This document shows, in pieces, positions 1-6,305 of a stretch of DNA of 9,728 nucleotides (within the stretch, counting starts at the first letter, position 1; every line of letters starts with the position of its first letter). Under the pieces are notes generated by a model. That model ran no database searches. It was not told the DNA's origin and saw nothing but the letters and a program-made list of their open reading frames with translations. The translations under genes were made by a program, and so were the position numbers. This DNA comes from Candidatus Peribacteraceae bacterium (GTDB lineage Bacteria; Patescibacteriota; Gracilibacteria; Peribacterales; Peribacteraceae). The stretch covers positions 1 through 9,728 of the forward strand of contig JAGORY010000043.1 in NCBI GenBank assembly GCA_018062585.1. The letters run 5' to 3'.

Positions 1-1020
1 TTACTGCTGCAGATACACCAGCGGATTCTTCTTCACGCCGTTCACCTGTACTTCAAAGTGCAGATGGATACCGGTCGGGCCGTGAACGCGTCCCGTGTTA
101 CCCATGAACGCGATAGCTTGTCCTCGGGTCACGGTGTCGCCTTTCTTCACGTAGAGCTCCTTATTGTGCGCGTAGAGTGTCACAAGACCGTTACCGTGAT
201 CAATCTCGATAACATTCCCGTAGCCGCCATTCCAGCCGTAGTCGGCGCGGATGACGGTACCGGCTTCGGCTGCGAAGTTCGGTGAGCCGCCTCGGTGCTG
301 CAGGTCGATACCGAAGTGTGCCGTGTTGTAGTATTGCGTGTAAAAACAGTCACACGGCATCTGCAGAATTCCGTACGATGCTTGGATAGCGAAGCTCTTG
401 TCCGGTGCCTTCGTCACGGTATTCGGGACTGTAGCACTCGTTGCTTTCGTGGCGACGACCTTCGGGGGTGCGGGAGCTGCTTCCACGATCGGCTTGCCGC
501 CGGGGACGATCAGGTCCTGACCCGCGAGCAGATATCCACCCGTGATCTTGTTTTGACTCGCGATCGTAGGAGCCGGAACACTGTACAGATCTGCGATGGT
601 CTGGAGATTCTGGCCACGCTTCACTTTGTGGAGCACGCCGTCGACCGGGAGGAGTAGAAGCTTCTGGCCCGACTTCACGGATGCAGTGTCCGACAGATTA
701 TTGGCCCAACGAATGGTTTCCGGTTTGAGGAATGCGGTCCTCGAAATACTCGCAATACTTTCTCCGGATTCTACGGTGTGGATGATGCCCTGACTGAAGG
801 CGCTTCTCGTTCCCTGTTCGGTGAGCGACGATGTCTTCATGAGAAAACCTTCTTCCGCGAGCAGGTAGCCTTCGGTCGCTGGGTCCACGTCCGTCGGCGG
901 CATCGTGGAAGAAACGGGTACGTACGGTGGCAAGAAAAGTGACGCCGCGAACACAGCACAACAGAGCACTCGAATGCGAAGGCTCAGCCAGGAGTGAACA
1001 GAGGTCTTACTAGTGCGCAT
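1..1020 (-). CDS. LysM-M23 peptidoglycan endopeptidase, secreted or membrane-anchored
   Basis: 339-residue protein, complete, ending at TAA on the left window edge. Residues about 17-33 are hydrophobic after an Arg/Lys-containing start, giving a signal peptide or N-terminal anchor. Two LysM peptidoglycan-binding domains follow (about 79-126 and 129-174), then an Ala/Pro/Thr-rich linker (about 178-205). The C-terminal M23/LytM peptidase domain (about 215-339) has the HFGID motif (zinc ligands H235 and D239), H285 in the YAH segment, and the HLHFE motif (H319, and zinc ligand H321). All expected M23 catalytic positions are therefore present and the enzyme should be active, cutting peptide cross-bridges in the wall. 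It is the last gene of a minus-strand envelope operon, 14 nt after the carboxypeptidase. No Shine-Dalgarno is seen before the ATG; a pyrimidine-rich stretch sits there instead. LysM-M23 proteins can also be division activators of NlpD/EnvC type, but those are usually degenerate at the zinc site, unlike this one. Confidence 0.94.
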   Translation of the reverse strand: MRTSKTSVHSWLSLRIRVLCCAVFAASLFLPPYVPVSSTMPPTDVDPATEGYLLAEEGFLMKTSSLTEQGTRSAFSQGIIHTVESGESIASISRTAFLKPETIRWANNLSDTASVKSGQKLLLLPVDGVLHKVKRGQNLQTIADLYSVPAPTIASQNKITGGYLLAGQDLIVPGGKPIVEAAPAPPKVVATKATSATVPNTVTKAPDKSFAIQASYGILQMPCDCFYTQYYNTAHFGIDLQHRGGSPNFAAEAGTVIRADYGWNGGYGNVIEIDHGNGLVTLYAHNKELYVKKGDTVTRGQAIAFMGNTGRVHGPTGIHLHFEVQVNGVKKNPLVYLQQ

Positions 1021-1034
1021 GTGGGGGAGAAAAC

Positions 1035-1898
1035 TTACTGCACGGCGGCTTGTACCGCCTGCAACACTTTGAGTCCGTCAGCATAGCGCTCGGAGGATCC
1101 GAGCAAGATTAAGAGATACGGATGATCGCGTTCGGTGAAATAAATAATGAGGCATTCCCCGGCTCGGTCCGTCGTGCCGGTTTTCAGACCGAAGACGTTG
1201 GCGTTGTAGTGGAGCATCTCGTTTGTGTTCTTCAGAGAGAATTCTTCACCGTCGCTCGCGATGATCCGCATGGTGCGGGTGCCGACGATCGACCGGAAGT
1301 CATCGTTCTTGAGTGCTGCGAATGCGAGCCATGCGAGGTCGCGCGGTGTCGAGTATTGGCCGCTGTTATCGAGACCGGCAGGATTTGCGAAACGCGTATT
1401 CTTGAGACCCAAGGATGTCGCGCGGTCGTTCATCCGCTCTACGAAATTCCCCACACTGCGGCCACTGAATACCGCGAGGGTGTATGCGACATCGTTCGCG
1501 GAGGGTAGGAGTAGCGCGTAGAGCGCACTGCGGACTGAGAGGCGCTGACCCGACACGAGGCCGATGGTGCTTCCTTTGATTTCCTCTGCGATCGGCGGAG
1601 TGGTCACGGCTTCATCGAGGCCGTGGTTCTCCAGAACCAGGAGGGCCGTCATGATTTTGGTGAGACTCGCCATCGGCCGACGTTCGTCTGGCGCAATCGA
1701 GAAGATCTCCTGTCCGCTTCGTGCGTCGACAAGAAGGACGCCGGAAGCTGAGAGTTTCGGCATCTGAATCTTGGCTGCCAGCATGTCGGGCGCGGCGATG
1801 GAGACGACTTCGATGCCCGGCAAAGACGGTGCCGCCGGAGACGAGGGTTCCGGAGGAATGAGGCCTAAGACGAGGACGGATGCGAGGACGGAGAGCAT
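1035..1898 (-). CDS. D-alanyl-D-alanine carboxypeptidase (S11 family, PBP5-like)
   Basis: 287-residue serine peptidase that would remove the terminal D-Ala from peptidoglycan stem peptides outside the membrane, limiting cross-linking. The three active-site motifs are intact: SLTK at 78-81 (nucleophile S78, K81), SAN at 133-135, and KTG at 239-241. Other S11 hallmarks are the NPAGLD segment near 172-177 and the STPRDLAWLA stretch near 183-192. The N terminus (about 1-16) is hydrophobic and followed by a Pro/Ser-rich region, consistent with a short signal peptide, although the usual positively charged n-region is missing. The protein is shorter than classic DacA (about 380-400 residues) and lacks the C-terminal PBP5 beta domain and membrane-anchoring helix. 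It lies between ftsQ (37 nt upstream) and the M23 peptidase (14 nt downstream), all on one strand, so an operon is likely. No Shine-Dalgarno is apparent, and no in-frame ATG, GTG or TTG lies between this ATG and the upstream in-frame stop. Confidence 0.94.
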   Translation of the reverse strand: MLSVLASVLVLGLIPPEPSSPAAPSLPGIEVVSIAAPDMLAAKIQMPKLSASGVLLVDARSGQEIFSIAPDERRPMASLTKIMTALLVLENHGLDEAVTTPPIAEEIKGSTIGLVSGQRLSVRSALYALLLPSANDVAYTLAVFSGRSVGNFVERMNDRATSLGLKNTRFANPAGLDNSGQYSTPRDLAWLAFAALKNDDFRSIVGTRTMRIIASDGEEFSLKNTNEMLHYNANVFGLKTGTTDRAGECLIIYFTERDHPYLLILLGSSERYADGLKVLQAVQAAVQ

Positions 1899-1937
1899 GA
1901 GCGCGGGGTCTCTAGCAAAACGGGAGAAAAACTAGGA

Positions 1938-2939
1938 TTACTTGTAGATAATCTTGTCGGCGATCCGAAGGTCTATGTACTCCTTCGCCTGATCGAGTGA
2001 GAGTGTTTTCAGGAACTCTCGAAACCGTTGGAATTGTACGTTGAGAGGGCTCCGTAAATCAAACCAGAGAGTGGCTTTTGGCGTCCTAATATGGAATTCC
2101 TGCGCCCGTAGGTACACGGTGATATTTTGGCTCTGCAGGCCAAAGTCCCGAAGTAAGGTATCGCGGGCGAAAAAGACGTTCTGTAAGAACGACGGCGCCA
2201 TGAGCGGTGTACGGTTCTGGGGACGGATTCCCCAGTCCGTGATCGTCAATGTCGGATACGGCCCCCCCGAGAGTTTGATGGGGGACGTGACGAAGGTTCC
2301 TTTGCGCGTGACGTAGGTATAGATATCCGTTCCAGACCCAGTGGCGGTGCTGCCTGAGCCCGACGACGTATCGATACTGTCCGCGATGACGACTTCGGCC
2401 ATGACTGGTTCTAGGAAAACACTGACGCTTAAGGTCGACGGATAATCTTTACTGATCTCCACGCGTTCGATTTCAGAAAATTCAGACTGCAGCATGGCGG
2501 CTACCTGACTGCGAGTAACAAGAACGAGGCGCTGCTTAAAGAGCGGTGAAAGAATCTGCTGAATTTCCTCGGGATCGATGCGCGGATCTTGTCTCCTCAC
2601 TTTCATTTCGCGAACGTCGAAAAACGGAGCGAAGAGCAGCGTCCCCGCGACGGTGAGGGCGACGAGAACTGATCCGATCAGCAGCCACATGCGGAATTCT
2701 CGCAGCACGGTGTCTCCGAAACGCGCCATTTTACGGCCCCAACGAGCGAACATTTCTTTCCTCCTGCGCGCGCGACGCTGCGGCCCGCCGTAGTACGTGC
2801 GAGCGAGCGATGTGGTGAGCGGTCCCGCCTGTCGGTTGAAGCGCTTCGGAAGTTTTCTGGACGCCTTCATCGGCATGGACGAGAGCTTATCTCGTACCGC
2901 CGTTTTCGGGAACTGTTCGGGCTCCGTGCTCTGTGTCAT
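1938..2939 (-). CDS. ftsQ: FtsQ/DivIB-type cell division protein
   Basis: 333-residue bitopic membrane protein. A long basic cytoplasmic tail (1-83, with an Arg/Lys cluster at 55-70) precedes one transmembrane helix (about 84-105). A POTRA domain follows (about 106-183: FDVREMKV strand, helix with SPLFKQRLVLV, then VEISKDYPSTLSVSVFLEPVMAEV). A Ser/Gly/Thr-rich insertion (191-204) and a beta domain come next, ending in YIDLRIADKIIYK, which is very close to the typical FtsQ ending. FtsQ links early and late divisome proteins at the septum. The start is not certain. ATG at 2939 avoids overlap with the divergent glycosyltransferase; an in-frame ATG at 3002 would run 54 bp into that gene, and ATG at 2876 would drop 21 residues and still keep every domain. 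It heads an operon with two peptidoglycan hydrolases. No other divisome gene is visible in the window. Confidence 0.86.
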   Translation of the reverse strand: MTQSTEPEQFPKTAVRDKLSSMPMKASRKLPKRFNRQAGPLTTSLARTYYGGPQRRARRRKEMFARWGRKMARFGDTVLREFRMWLLIGSVLVALTVAGTLLFAPFFDVREMKVRRQDPRIDPEEIQQILSPLFKQRLVLVTRSQVAAMLQSEFSEIERVEISKDYPSTLSVSVFLEPVMAEVVIADSIDTSSGSGSTATGSGTDIYTYVTRKGTFVTSPIKLSGGPYPTLTITDWGIRPQNRTPLMAPSFLQNVFFARDTLLRDFGLQSQNITVYLRAQEFHIRTPKATLWFDLRSPLNVQFQRFREFLKTLSLDQAKEYIDLRIADKIIYK

Positions 2940-2942
2940 AGT
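2937..2942 (+). promoter_or_regulatory. Possible -10 box of the glycosyltransferase, leaderless spacing
   Basis: CATAGT matches TATAAT at 4 of 6 positions and ends exactly 6 nt (GCCCCC) before the ATG, so the predicted transcription start is the A of the start codon. No good -35 is visible. It overlaps the first codon of the divergent ftsQ reading frame. The arrangement matches that in front of nnrD. Weak on its own. Confidence 0.3.
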
Positions 2943-2948
2943 GCCCCC

Positions 2949-4055
2949 ATGAGGCTTGCAATCGCCGCAGACTGGCTCCCGACGTATGGTGGCGCTGAAC
3001 ACGTGGTCGCCGCACTGTCAGCGTTGTGGCCCGAGGCTCCGATTCTCACGACGGTCGCATCCCGCGCTTCACTTCCGGATTCGCTTCAGAAAGCCGATAT
3101 TCGGGTCTCACCGCTGCAGAGAATGTACCGACTGATCGGACGTCATCAGGTGCTGTTACCGTGGATGCCGCAAGCGGTGGAGAACATGAATGTCTCCGGC
3201 TACGACGTCGTGCTGAGTTCATCGCATGCCGTCGGCAAAGGCGTTATTCCTCCAGGAAATGCGGTGCACGTGTGTTATTGCCATACACCGATGCGCTACG
3301 CATGGGAGATGGAAGCCGAGTATCTGAAAGATTTTCGGATCAGGGGGTACCTGAAGAAAAAAGTGAGAGCCGAACTGAAACGCATCCGCCGATGGGACCT
3401 CACAACCGCCAAGCGTGTTGATCATTTCATCGCTAATTCTTCGGAAACACAGGCGCGCATCAAGAGGATTTACGGACGCGAGAGTGTCGTCGTCCCGCCA
3501 CCGGTGGATGCCGTTTTTTTTGATTCCCCTCTACCCACGACGCGCGAAGGATATTTTCTCGCGATCGGACGACTGGTTCCGTACAAGAAATTCGATCTGC
3601 TCATCGAACTCGCAAATACACTGAAGCTTCCACTCAAGATTGCGGGTCAGGGTAGCGAGGAAGCGCGTCTCAGAGCCCTCGCTGGGCCAACGGTTGAATT
3701 TCTCGGATACGTCGGCGAAGAGGCGCTTCCATCTTTATATAGCAACGCCGCGGCACTGTTCTTTCCGCAGGTGGAGGACGCCGGCATCGTGCCGATGGAA
3801 GCGCAGGCCTGTGGTACTCCGGTCATCGCATTCGGACAAGGCGGTATCGTGGATGTGGTGACGGACTCAACTGGCATTCTTGCGATCTCTCAAACGGTCG
3901 AATCTTTTTCCGAGGCCGTTCAAAAATTCCAAACGACGGCTTGGAATCATGAAGCCATTCGTGAGCATGCACGAGCGTTCCACATCGACGTGTTCAAAGA
4001 GCGGATCCGGAAAGAAGTTGAGCTGGCGTATCGACAGTTTGTTATGAAGGCATAA
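2949..4055 (+). CDS. GT4-type GT-B glycosyltransferase, mannosyltransferase-like
   Basis: 368-residue cytosolic or membrane-associated retaining glycosyltransferase. The N terminus (MRLAIAADWLPTYGGAEHVV) is the standard GT4 opening with the Gly-Gly acceptor loop at 14-15, which fixes this ATG as the start. The CYCHTPMRYAWEM segment (109-121) is typical of mannosyltransferases of O-antigen/exopolysaccharide clusters. The donor-binding half has IANSSETQ (161-168), VVPPPVD (181-187), AIGRLVPYKK (205-214; R208 and K213/K214 contact the nucleotide sugar) and the EX7E motif (E276 and E284 in the EDAGIVPMEAQACGTPVIA stretch). Length is normal for the family. The likely role is adding a hexose from a nucleotide sugar to a lipid-linked or surface glycan; the exact sugar cannot be read from the sequence. 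It stands alone on the plus strand, 9 nt from the divergent ftsQ start, and converges with the toxin gene, leaving only 29 bp between the two stops. Confidence 0.93.
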   Translation: MRLAIAADWLPTYGGAEHVVAALSALWPEAPILTTVASRASLPDSLQKADIRVSPLQRMYRLIGRHQVLLPWMPQAVENMNVSGYDVVLSSSHAVGKGVIPPGNAVHVCYCHTPMRYAWEMEAEYLKDFRIRGYLKKKVRAELKRIRRWDLTTAKRVDHFIANSSETQARIKRIYGRESVVVPPPVDAVFFDSPLPTTREGYFLAIGRLVPYKKFDLLIELANTLKLPLKIAGQGSEEARLRALAGPTVEFLGYVGEEALPSLYSNAAALFFPQVEDAGIVPMEAQACGTPVIAFGQGGIVDVVTDSTGILAISQTVESFSEAVQKFQTTAWNHEAIREHARAFHIDVFKERIRKEVELAYRQFVMKA

Positions 4056-4084
4056 GAGGAGCCATGACCGGCAGGCAGGCCAAT

Positions 4085-4369
4085 CTACTCAAACAATCGC
4101 TTTGCCATGTCGTAGACTACCGATCTGTGTTCAATGACAAGAATGAGCACGTTCGATTCTTGAATGCGATAGATTACCCGATACTCACCGATTCTAAGGC
4201 TCCAGTAACCCCGTAAAGTACGACGCAAGGGTTTGCCGAATACATCAGGCTGAGTGCAGAGTTTTCGCTCGATACTGTTCTTGATCTTCTTTTGATCTGC
4301 CACAGAAAACTTCCCAACACTTTTCGGATTCAGTAACGAAGAGTAAAGGACGTGAAAGGCCTTCGTCAT
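4085..4369 (-). CDS. RelE/ParE-superfamily toxin (toxin-antitoxin module)
   Basis: 94-residue protein with the RelE-fold pattern: an N-terminal strand followed by a helical pair with VADQKKIKNSIERKL (23-37), then the core FGKPLRRTLRGYWSLRIGEYRVIYRI (44-69) and a final strand LILVIEHRSVVY (75-86). Conserved positions for ribosome-dependent mRNA interferases of this family include R59, R64, H81-R82 and Y86, all present, so the toxin looks intact. Its start codon overlaps the antitoxin stop by ATGA (4366-4369), a common translationally coupled arrangement for such pairs. It runs towards the glycosyltransferase with 29 bp between stops and no hairpin terminator. ParE (gyrase toxin) is the main alternative within the superfamily; the LRG-x-W-x-LR-x-G-x-YR-x-IY pattern favours a RelE/YoeB-like call. 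By eye the cassette is AT-richer than the genes on either side, which would fit horizontal acquisition. Confidence 0.83.
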   Translation of the reverse strand: MTKAFHVLYSSLLNPKSVGKFSVADQKKIKNSIERKLCTQPDVFGKPLRRTLRGYWSLRIGEYRVIYRIQESNVLILVIEHRSVVYDMAKRLFE

Positions 4370-4593
4370 ACTTTCGACCAGAATTCATCATGCGAAATGA
4401 ACTTTGCATTTTTGACATCCCTCTTTTCCGCCATCGTACTGAAGTACTCGTCTTCAACCAGTTCCAAAGCATACTCTAAAAGCTGTGCAGCCTTTTTCGC
4501 TTGTGGAACATCATCCCGAAGGGAAATTTTTTTGAGAAAGAGAGCAGTGTCTTTTTCGAGTGTGACGTTGATGCGCTTCTTGAGGGTGGGCAT
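4366..4593 (-). CDS. Ribbon-helix-helix antitoxin partner of the RelE-like toxin
   Basis: 75-residue protein. Residues 6-12 (KRINVTL) form the expected DNA-contacting beta strand, 13-28 the first helix and about 31-46 the second helix, giving an N-terminal ribbon-helix-helix domain as in RelB/CopG-type antitoxins. The charged C-terminal part (about 48-75, ending in ISHDEFWSKV) would wrap the toxin. The order is antitoxin then toxin, with an ATGA overlap. The ATG is not preceded by a Shine-Dalgarno; it overlaps the stop of a five-codon ORF as TAATG. Tandem repeats about 22-41 nt upstream are the likely autorepression operator. No family name can be assigned from sequence alone, but the pairing with a RelE-like toxin supports the function. 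Confidence 0.8.
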   Translation of the reverse strand: MPTLKKRINVTLEKDTALFLKKISLRDDVPQAKKAAQLLEYALELVEDEYFSTMAEKRDVKNAKFISHDEFWSKV

Positions 4594-4614
4594 TACTCAG
4601 AGGAGAACATCCTT

Positions 4615-4643
4615 AGTGTATCAAAAGTGTATCACCTATGCAA
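4615..4643 (-). promoter_or_regulatory. Toxin-antitoxin promoter with tandem-repeat operator
   Basis: On the minus strand the 9-mer TGATACACT occurs twice, at 4634-4626 and 4623-4615, separated by 2 bp. This gives an 11-bp period, about one helical turn, as expected for two ribbon-helix-helix dimers bound side by side. The proximal copy contains TACACT (4620-4615), a plausible -10 box, with TTGCAT (4643-4638) 17 bp upstream as a -35 sharing the TTG core. Predicted transcription would start near 4608, about 15 nt before the antitoxin ATG. The antitoxin, alone or with toxin, would then block RNA polymerase directly. The repeats and spacing are seen in the sequence; the binding is inferred. Confidence 0.62.
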
Positions 4644-4688
4644 CCCCACGTTTCACCGCTCATTTTCTTGTAATTCTTCGTACTGGCG

Positions 4689-4694
4689 TACACT
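4689..4694 (+). promoter_or_regulatory. -10 box of the nnrD-pgeF operon, leaderless spacing
   Basis: TACACT ends exactly 6 nt (GCACCC) before the nnrD ATG, placing the expected transcription start on the A of the start codon. No Shine-Dalgarno lies upstream of the ATG, which agrees with a leaderless mRNA. A TTGTAA at 4668-4673 could act as -35, but the spacer would be only 15 bp. Confidence 0.48.
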
Positions 4695-4700
4695 GCACCC

Positions 4701-5492
4701 ATGCGCAAAGGAGATTCTCATAAAGGCGATAACGGCACGGTGGCCGTGATTGGCGGCAGTCGTCATCAGCACGGTGCCCCGATTTTTGCAGCGCTCGCCG
4801 CCGAAGCATCGGGTGTCGATCTTCTCCATGTCTGGGTGCCGACGATGCACGAGGAGGTCACGAAGCATGCATCCTACAATTTTCAGCTGCACACGTTCGG
4901 TTCCGAAAAGTCAGACGAGATCTCCTCATCTGACCGCGAGCGCATGATCGAGCATCTGGCGACGATCGACGCGGTTGTCATCGGTCCCGGATTGTCTCGG
5001 AGTTCTTCGAGCCTGAAGTCGATCATGAACCTCCTCGCTGAAGCGCCGTGTCCAATCATTGCCGATGCGTCGGCACTCCAGGCTGAGACGCTGAAGATAC
5101 TGACGCTGCGTCACGCAGTCCTCACGCCGCACCTCGGGGAACTCGAGCGCATGGGGTTTATGCGTACCGAACTCCCGACGCTCGCGAAGAAACATGCGTG
5201 TACAATTCTCCTGAAGTCGGTAGCGGATACCGTGGTTGCTGAAGACGGAACCATAGTGACCATCGAAGGCGGCAATGCCGGTCTCACCGTAGGAGGCACC
5301 GGAGACGCACTTGCAGGGCTTACGGCAGGGCTTATCGCGCAAGGGGTGACTCCGAGCGAAGCGTGCCGTATCGCGAGCAGTGCCATCAAACGTGCGGGCG
5401 ATCTCCTACTTCACGAGGTCGGATTTTCTTTCACGACCGCTGATGTCATCCGAAAAATTCCTGCACTCCTTCGTCGTTTTCTGCGGTCATGA
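4701..5492 (+). CDS. nnrD: ADP-dependent NAD(P)H-hydrate dehydratase
   Basis: 263-residue ribokinase-fold protein. It would dehydrate S-NADHX/S-NADPHX, damaged hydrated cofactors, back to NAD(P)H using ADP, in the cytosol. Motifs in order: HKGDNGTVAVIGGS (7-20; family HKGDxGxVLVIGGS), GPGLS (95-99), DASAL (122-126, a variant of the usual DADAL/DALAL), LTPHLGEL (141-148), ILLKS (169-173) and GNAGLTVGGTGDALAGL (191-207), where D202 of GGTGD is the catalytic base. Length is normal for a stand-alone NnrD (about 260-285). In many bacteria NnrD is fused to the epimerase NnrE; here no NnrE domain is present or adjacent. The ATG is supported by the immediate start of the HKGD motif and by a -10 box placed for leaderless transcription. 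Its stop overlaps the pgeF start by ATGA (5489-5492), so the two are probably cotranscribed and coupled. Confidence 0.93.
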   Translation: MRKGDSHKGDNGTVAVIGGSRHQHGAPIFAALAAEASGVDLLHVWVPTMHEEVTKHASYNFQLHTFGSEKSDEISSSDRERMIEHLATIDAVVIGPGLSRSSSSLKSIMNLLAEAPCPIIADASALQAETLKILTLRHAVLTPHLGELERMGFMRTELPTLAKKHACTILLKSVADTVVAEDGTIVTIEGGNAGLTVGGTGDALAGLTAGLIAQGVTPSEACRIASSAIKRAGDLLLHEVGFSFTTADVIRKIPALLRRFLRS

Positions 5493-6166
5493 TCACACAT
5501 CCATTCGTCAATCTCCGGCAGTTTCAGGATCTTCTCGATGTCCGTTTGCTGACACGCGAGGACAATGTGTCATCGGATGCCGACATCGCGAAGCTCACCG
5601 GACGCACCAATATCGTGAGCCTCAAGCAGATGCACGGAAACTTGGCGGTACGTGTCGCCTCGCCGTCATCCCGGGTTCTCGAAGCCGATACACTCGCGAC
5701 CGACACAAAAGGCCTGACGCTGACGATCCGTTTTGCGGACTGTCAGAACGCAGTCATTTTCCATCCGAAAGAGCGCATTCTGTGCCTCGTGCATGCCGGA
5801 TGGCGCGGTGTCCAAGCCAAAGCAATGACTAGCGCCTATGAAATGTTGCGCGCCGAATGGAATGTCGATCCAGCCGAGACATTTGTGGGACTCGGTCCGT
5901 CGCTCTGCACCAAGTGCTCGGACTTCACGGATGCTGCAACCGAGGTGCCGGAGCTCAAGGATTTCTTTCAGGGCAAAGCCATTAACCTCAGGAGAGCTCT
6001 CGATGACGAGATGCTAGGAATCGGCGTCCAGAAGCGCAGAATCGAACGGATGGACGACTGCACCCGATGCAAACCAGCCAAGTATTTCACGTACCGTGGC
6101 GGCGACCGAAAGGCTGTGCAGAATGGTTTCGTCAATTGTCTCGCGGTGACCATCGTCGGCGGATGA
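5489..6166 (+). CDS. pgeF: PgeF/YfiH-family purine nucleoside phosphorylase (former polyphenol oxidase/laccase-domain protein)
   Basis: 225-residue protein of the DUF152/YfiH (multicopper polyphenol oxidase) family. Characterised members are zinc enzymes that phosphorolyse adenosine, inosine and methylthioadenosine or deaminate adenosine; the E. coli member is also called peptidoglycan editing factor. The zinc ligands are visible: H49 in KQMHG, C85 in FADCQNAVIF, and H102 in VHAGWRG. Their spacing (36 and 17 residues) equals that of H71/C107/H124 in E. coli YfiH as I recall it. Other family marks are GPSLCTKCSDF (136-146), DDCT (189-192) and YFTYRGG (199-205). Two CxxC pairs, C140/C143 and C191/C194, are an uncommon detail. 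Length is slightly under the typical 240-260. The gene starts inside the nnrD stop (ATGA) and has no Shine-Dalgarno of its own, so translation probably depends on nnrD. A role in purine salvage fits a host-dependent organism. Confidence 0.94.
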   Translation: MITHPFVNLRQFQDLLDVRLLTREDNVSSDADIAKLTGRTNIVSLKQMHGNLAVRVASPSSRVLEADTLATDTKGLTLTIRFADCQNAVIFHPKERILCLVHAGWRGVQAKAMTSAYEMLRAEWNVDPAETFVGLGPSLCTKCSDFTDAATEVPELKDFFQGKAINLRRALDDEMLGIGVQKRRIERMDDCTRCKPAKYFTYRGGDRKAVQNGFVNCLAVTIVGG

Positions 6167-6305
6167 AATCAGGAGACATTCATGAGAAAAATCACCACGG
6201 TTTACTTCACTGATTTCACATTCGGCGTATACTTCCATGTTGTCTCGACGACGCGTCAGGACGCCCCAATGCTTTTTCTCTGACAGCTCACTAAGGGAGG
6301 CCAAA

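Noticed and set aside
2940..3002. Longer ftsQ starting at 3002
   Set aside because: It would overlap the well-fixed glycosyltransferase N terminus by 54 bp and adds residues with no FtsQ character.
4056..4084. Bidirectional terminator between the convergent glycosyltransferase and toxin genes
   Set aside because: Only very short complementary segments are present and no T run on either strand.
4064..4216. Plus-strand 50-residue ORF after the glycosyltransferase, with GAGGAG just before its ATG
   Set aside because: The GAGGAG is only 2 nt from the ATG, too close for a working Shine-Dalgarno, and the frame is antisense to the toxin gene.
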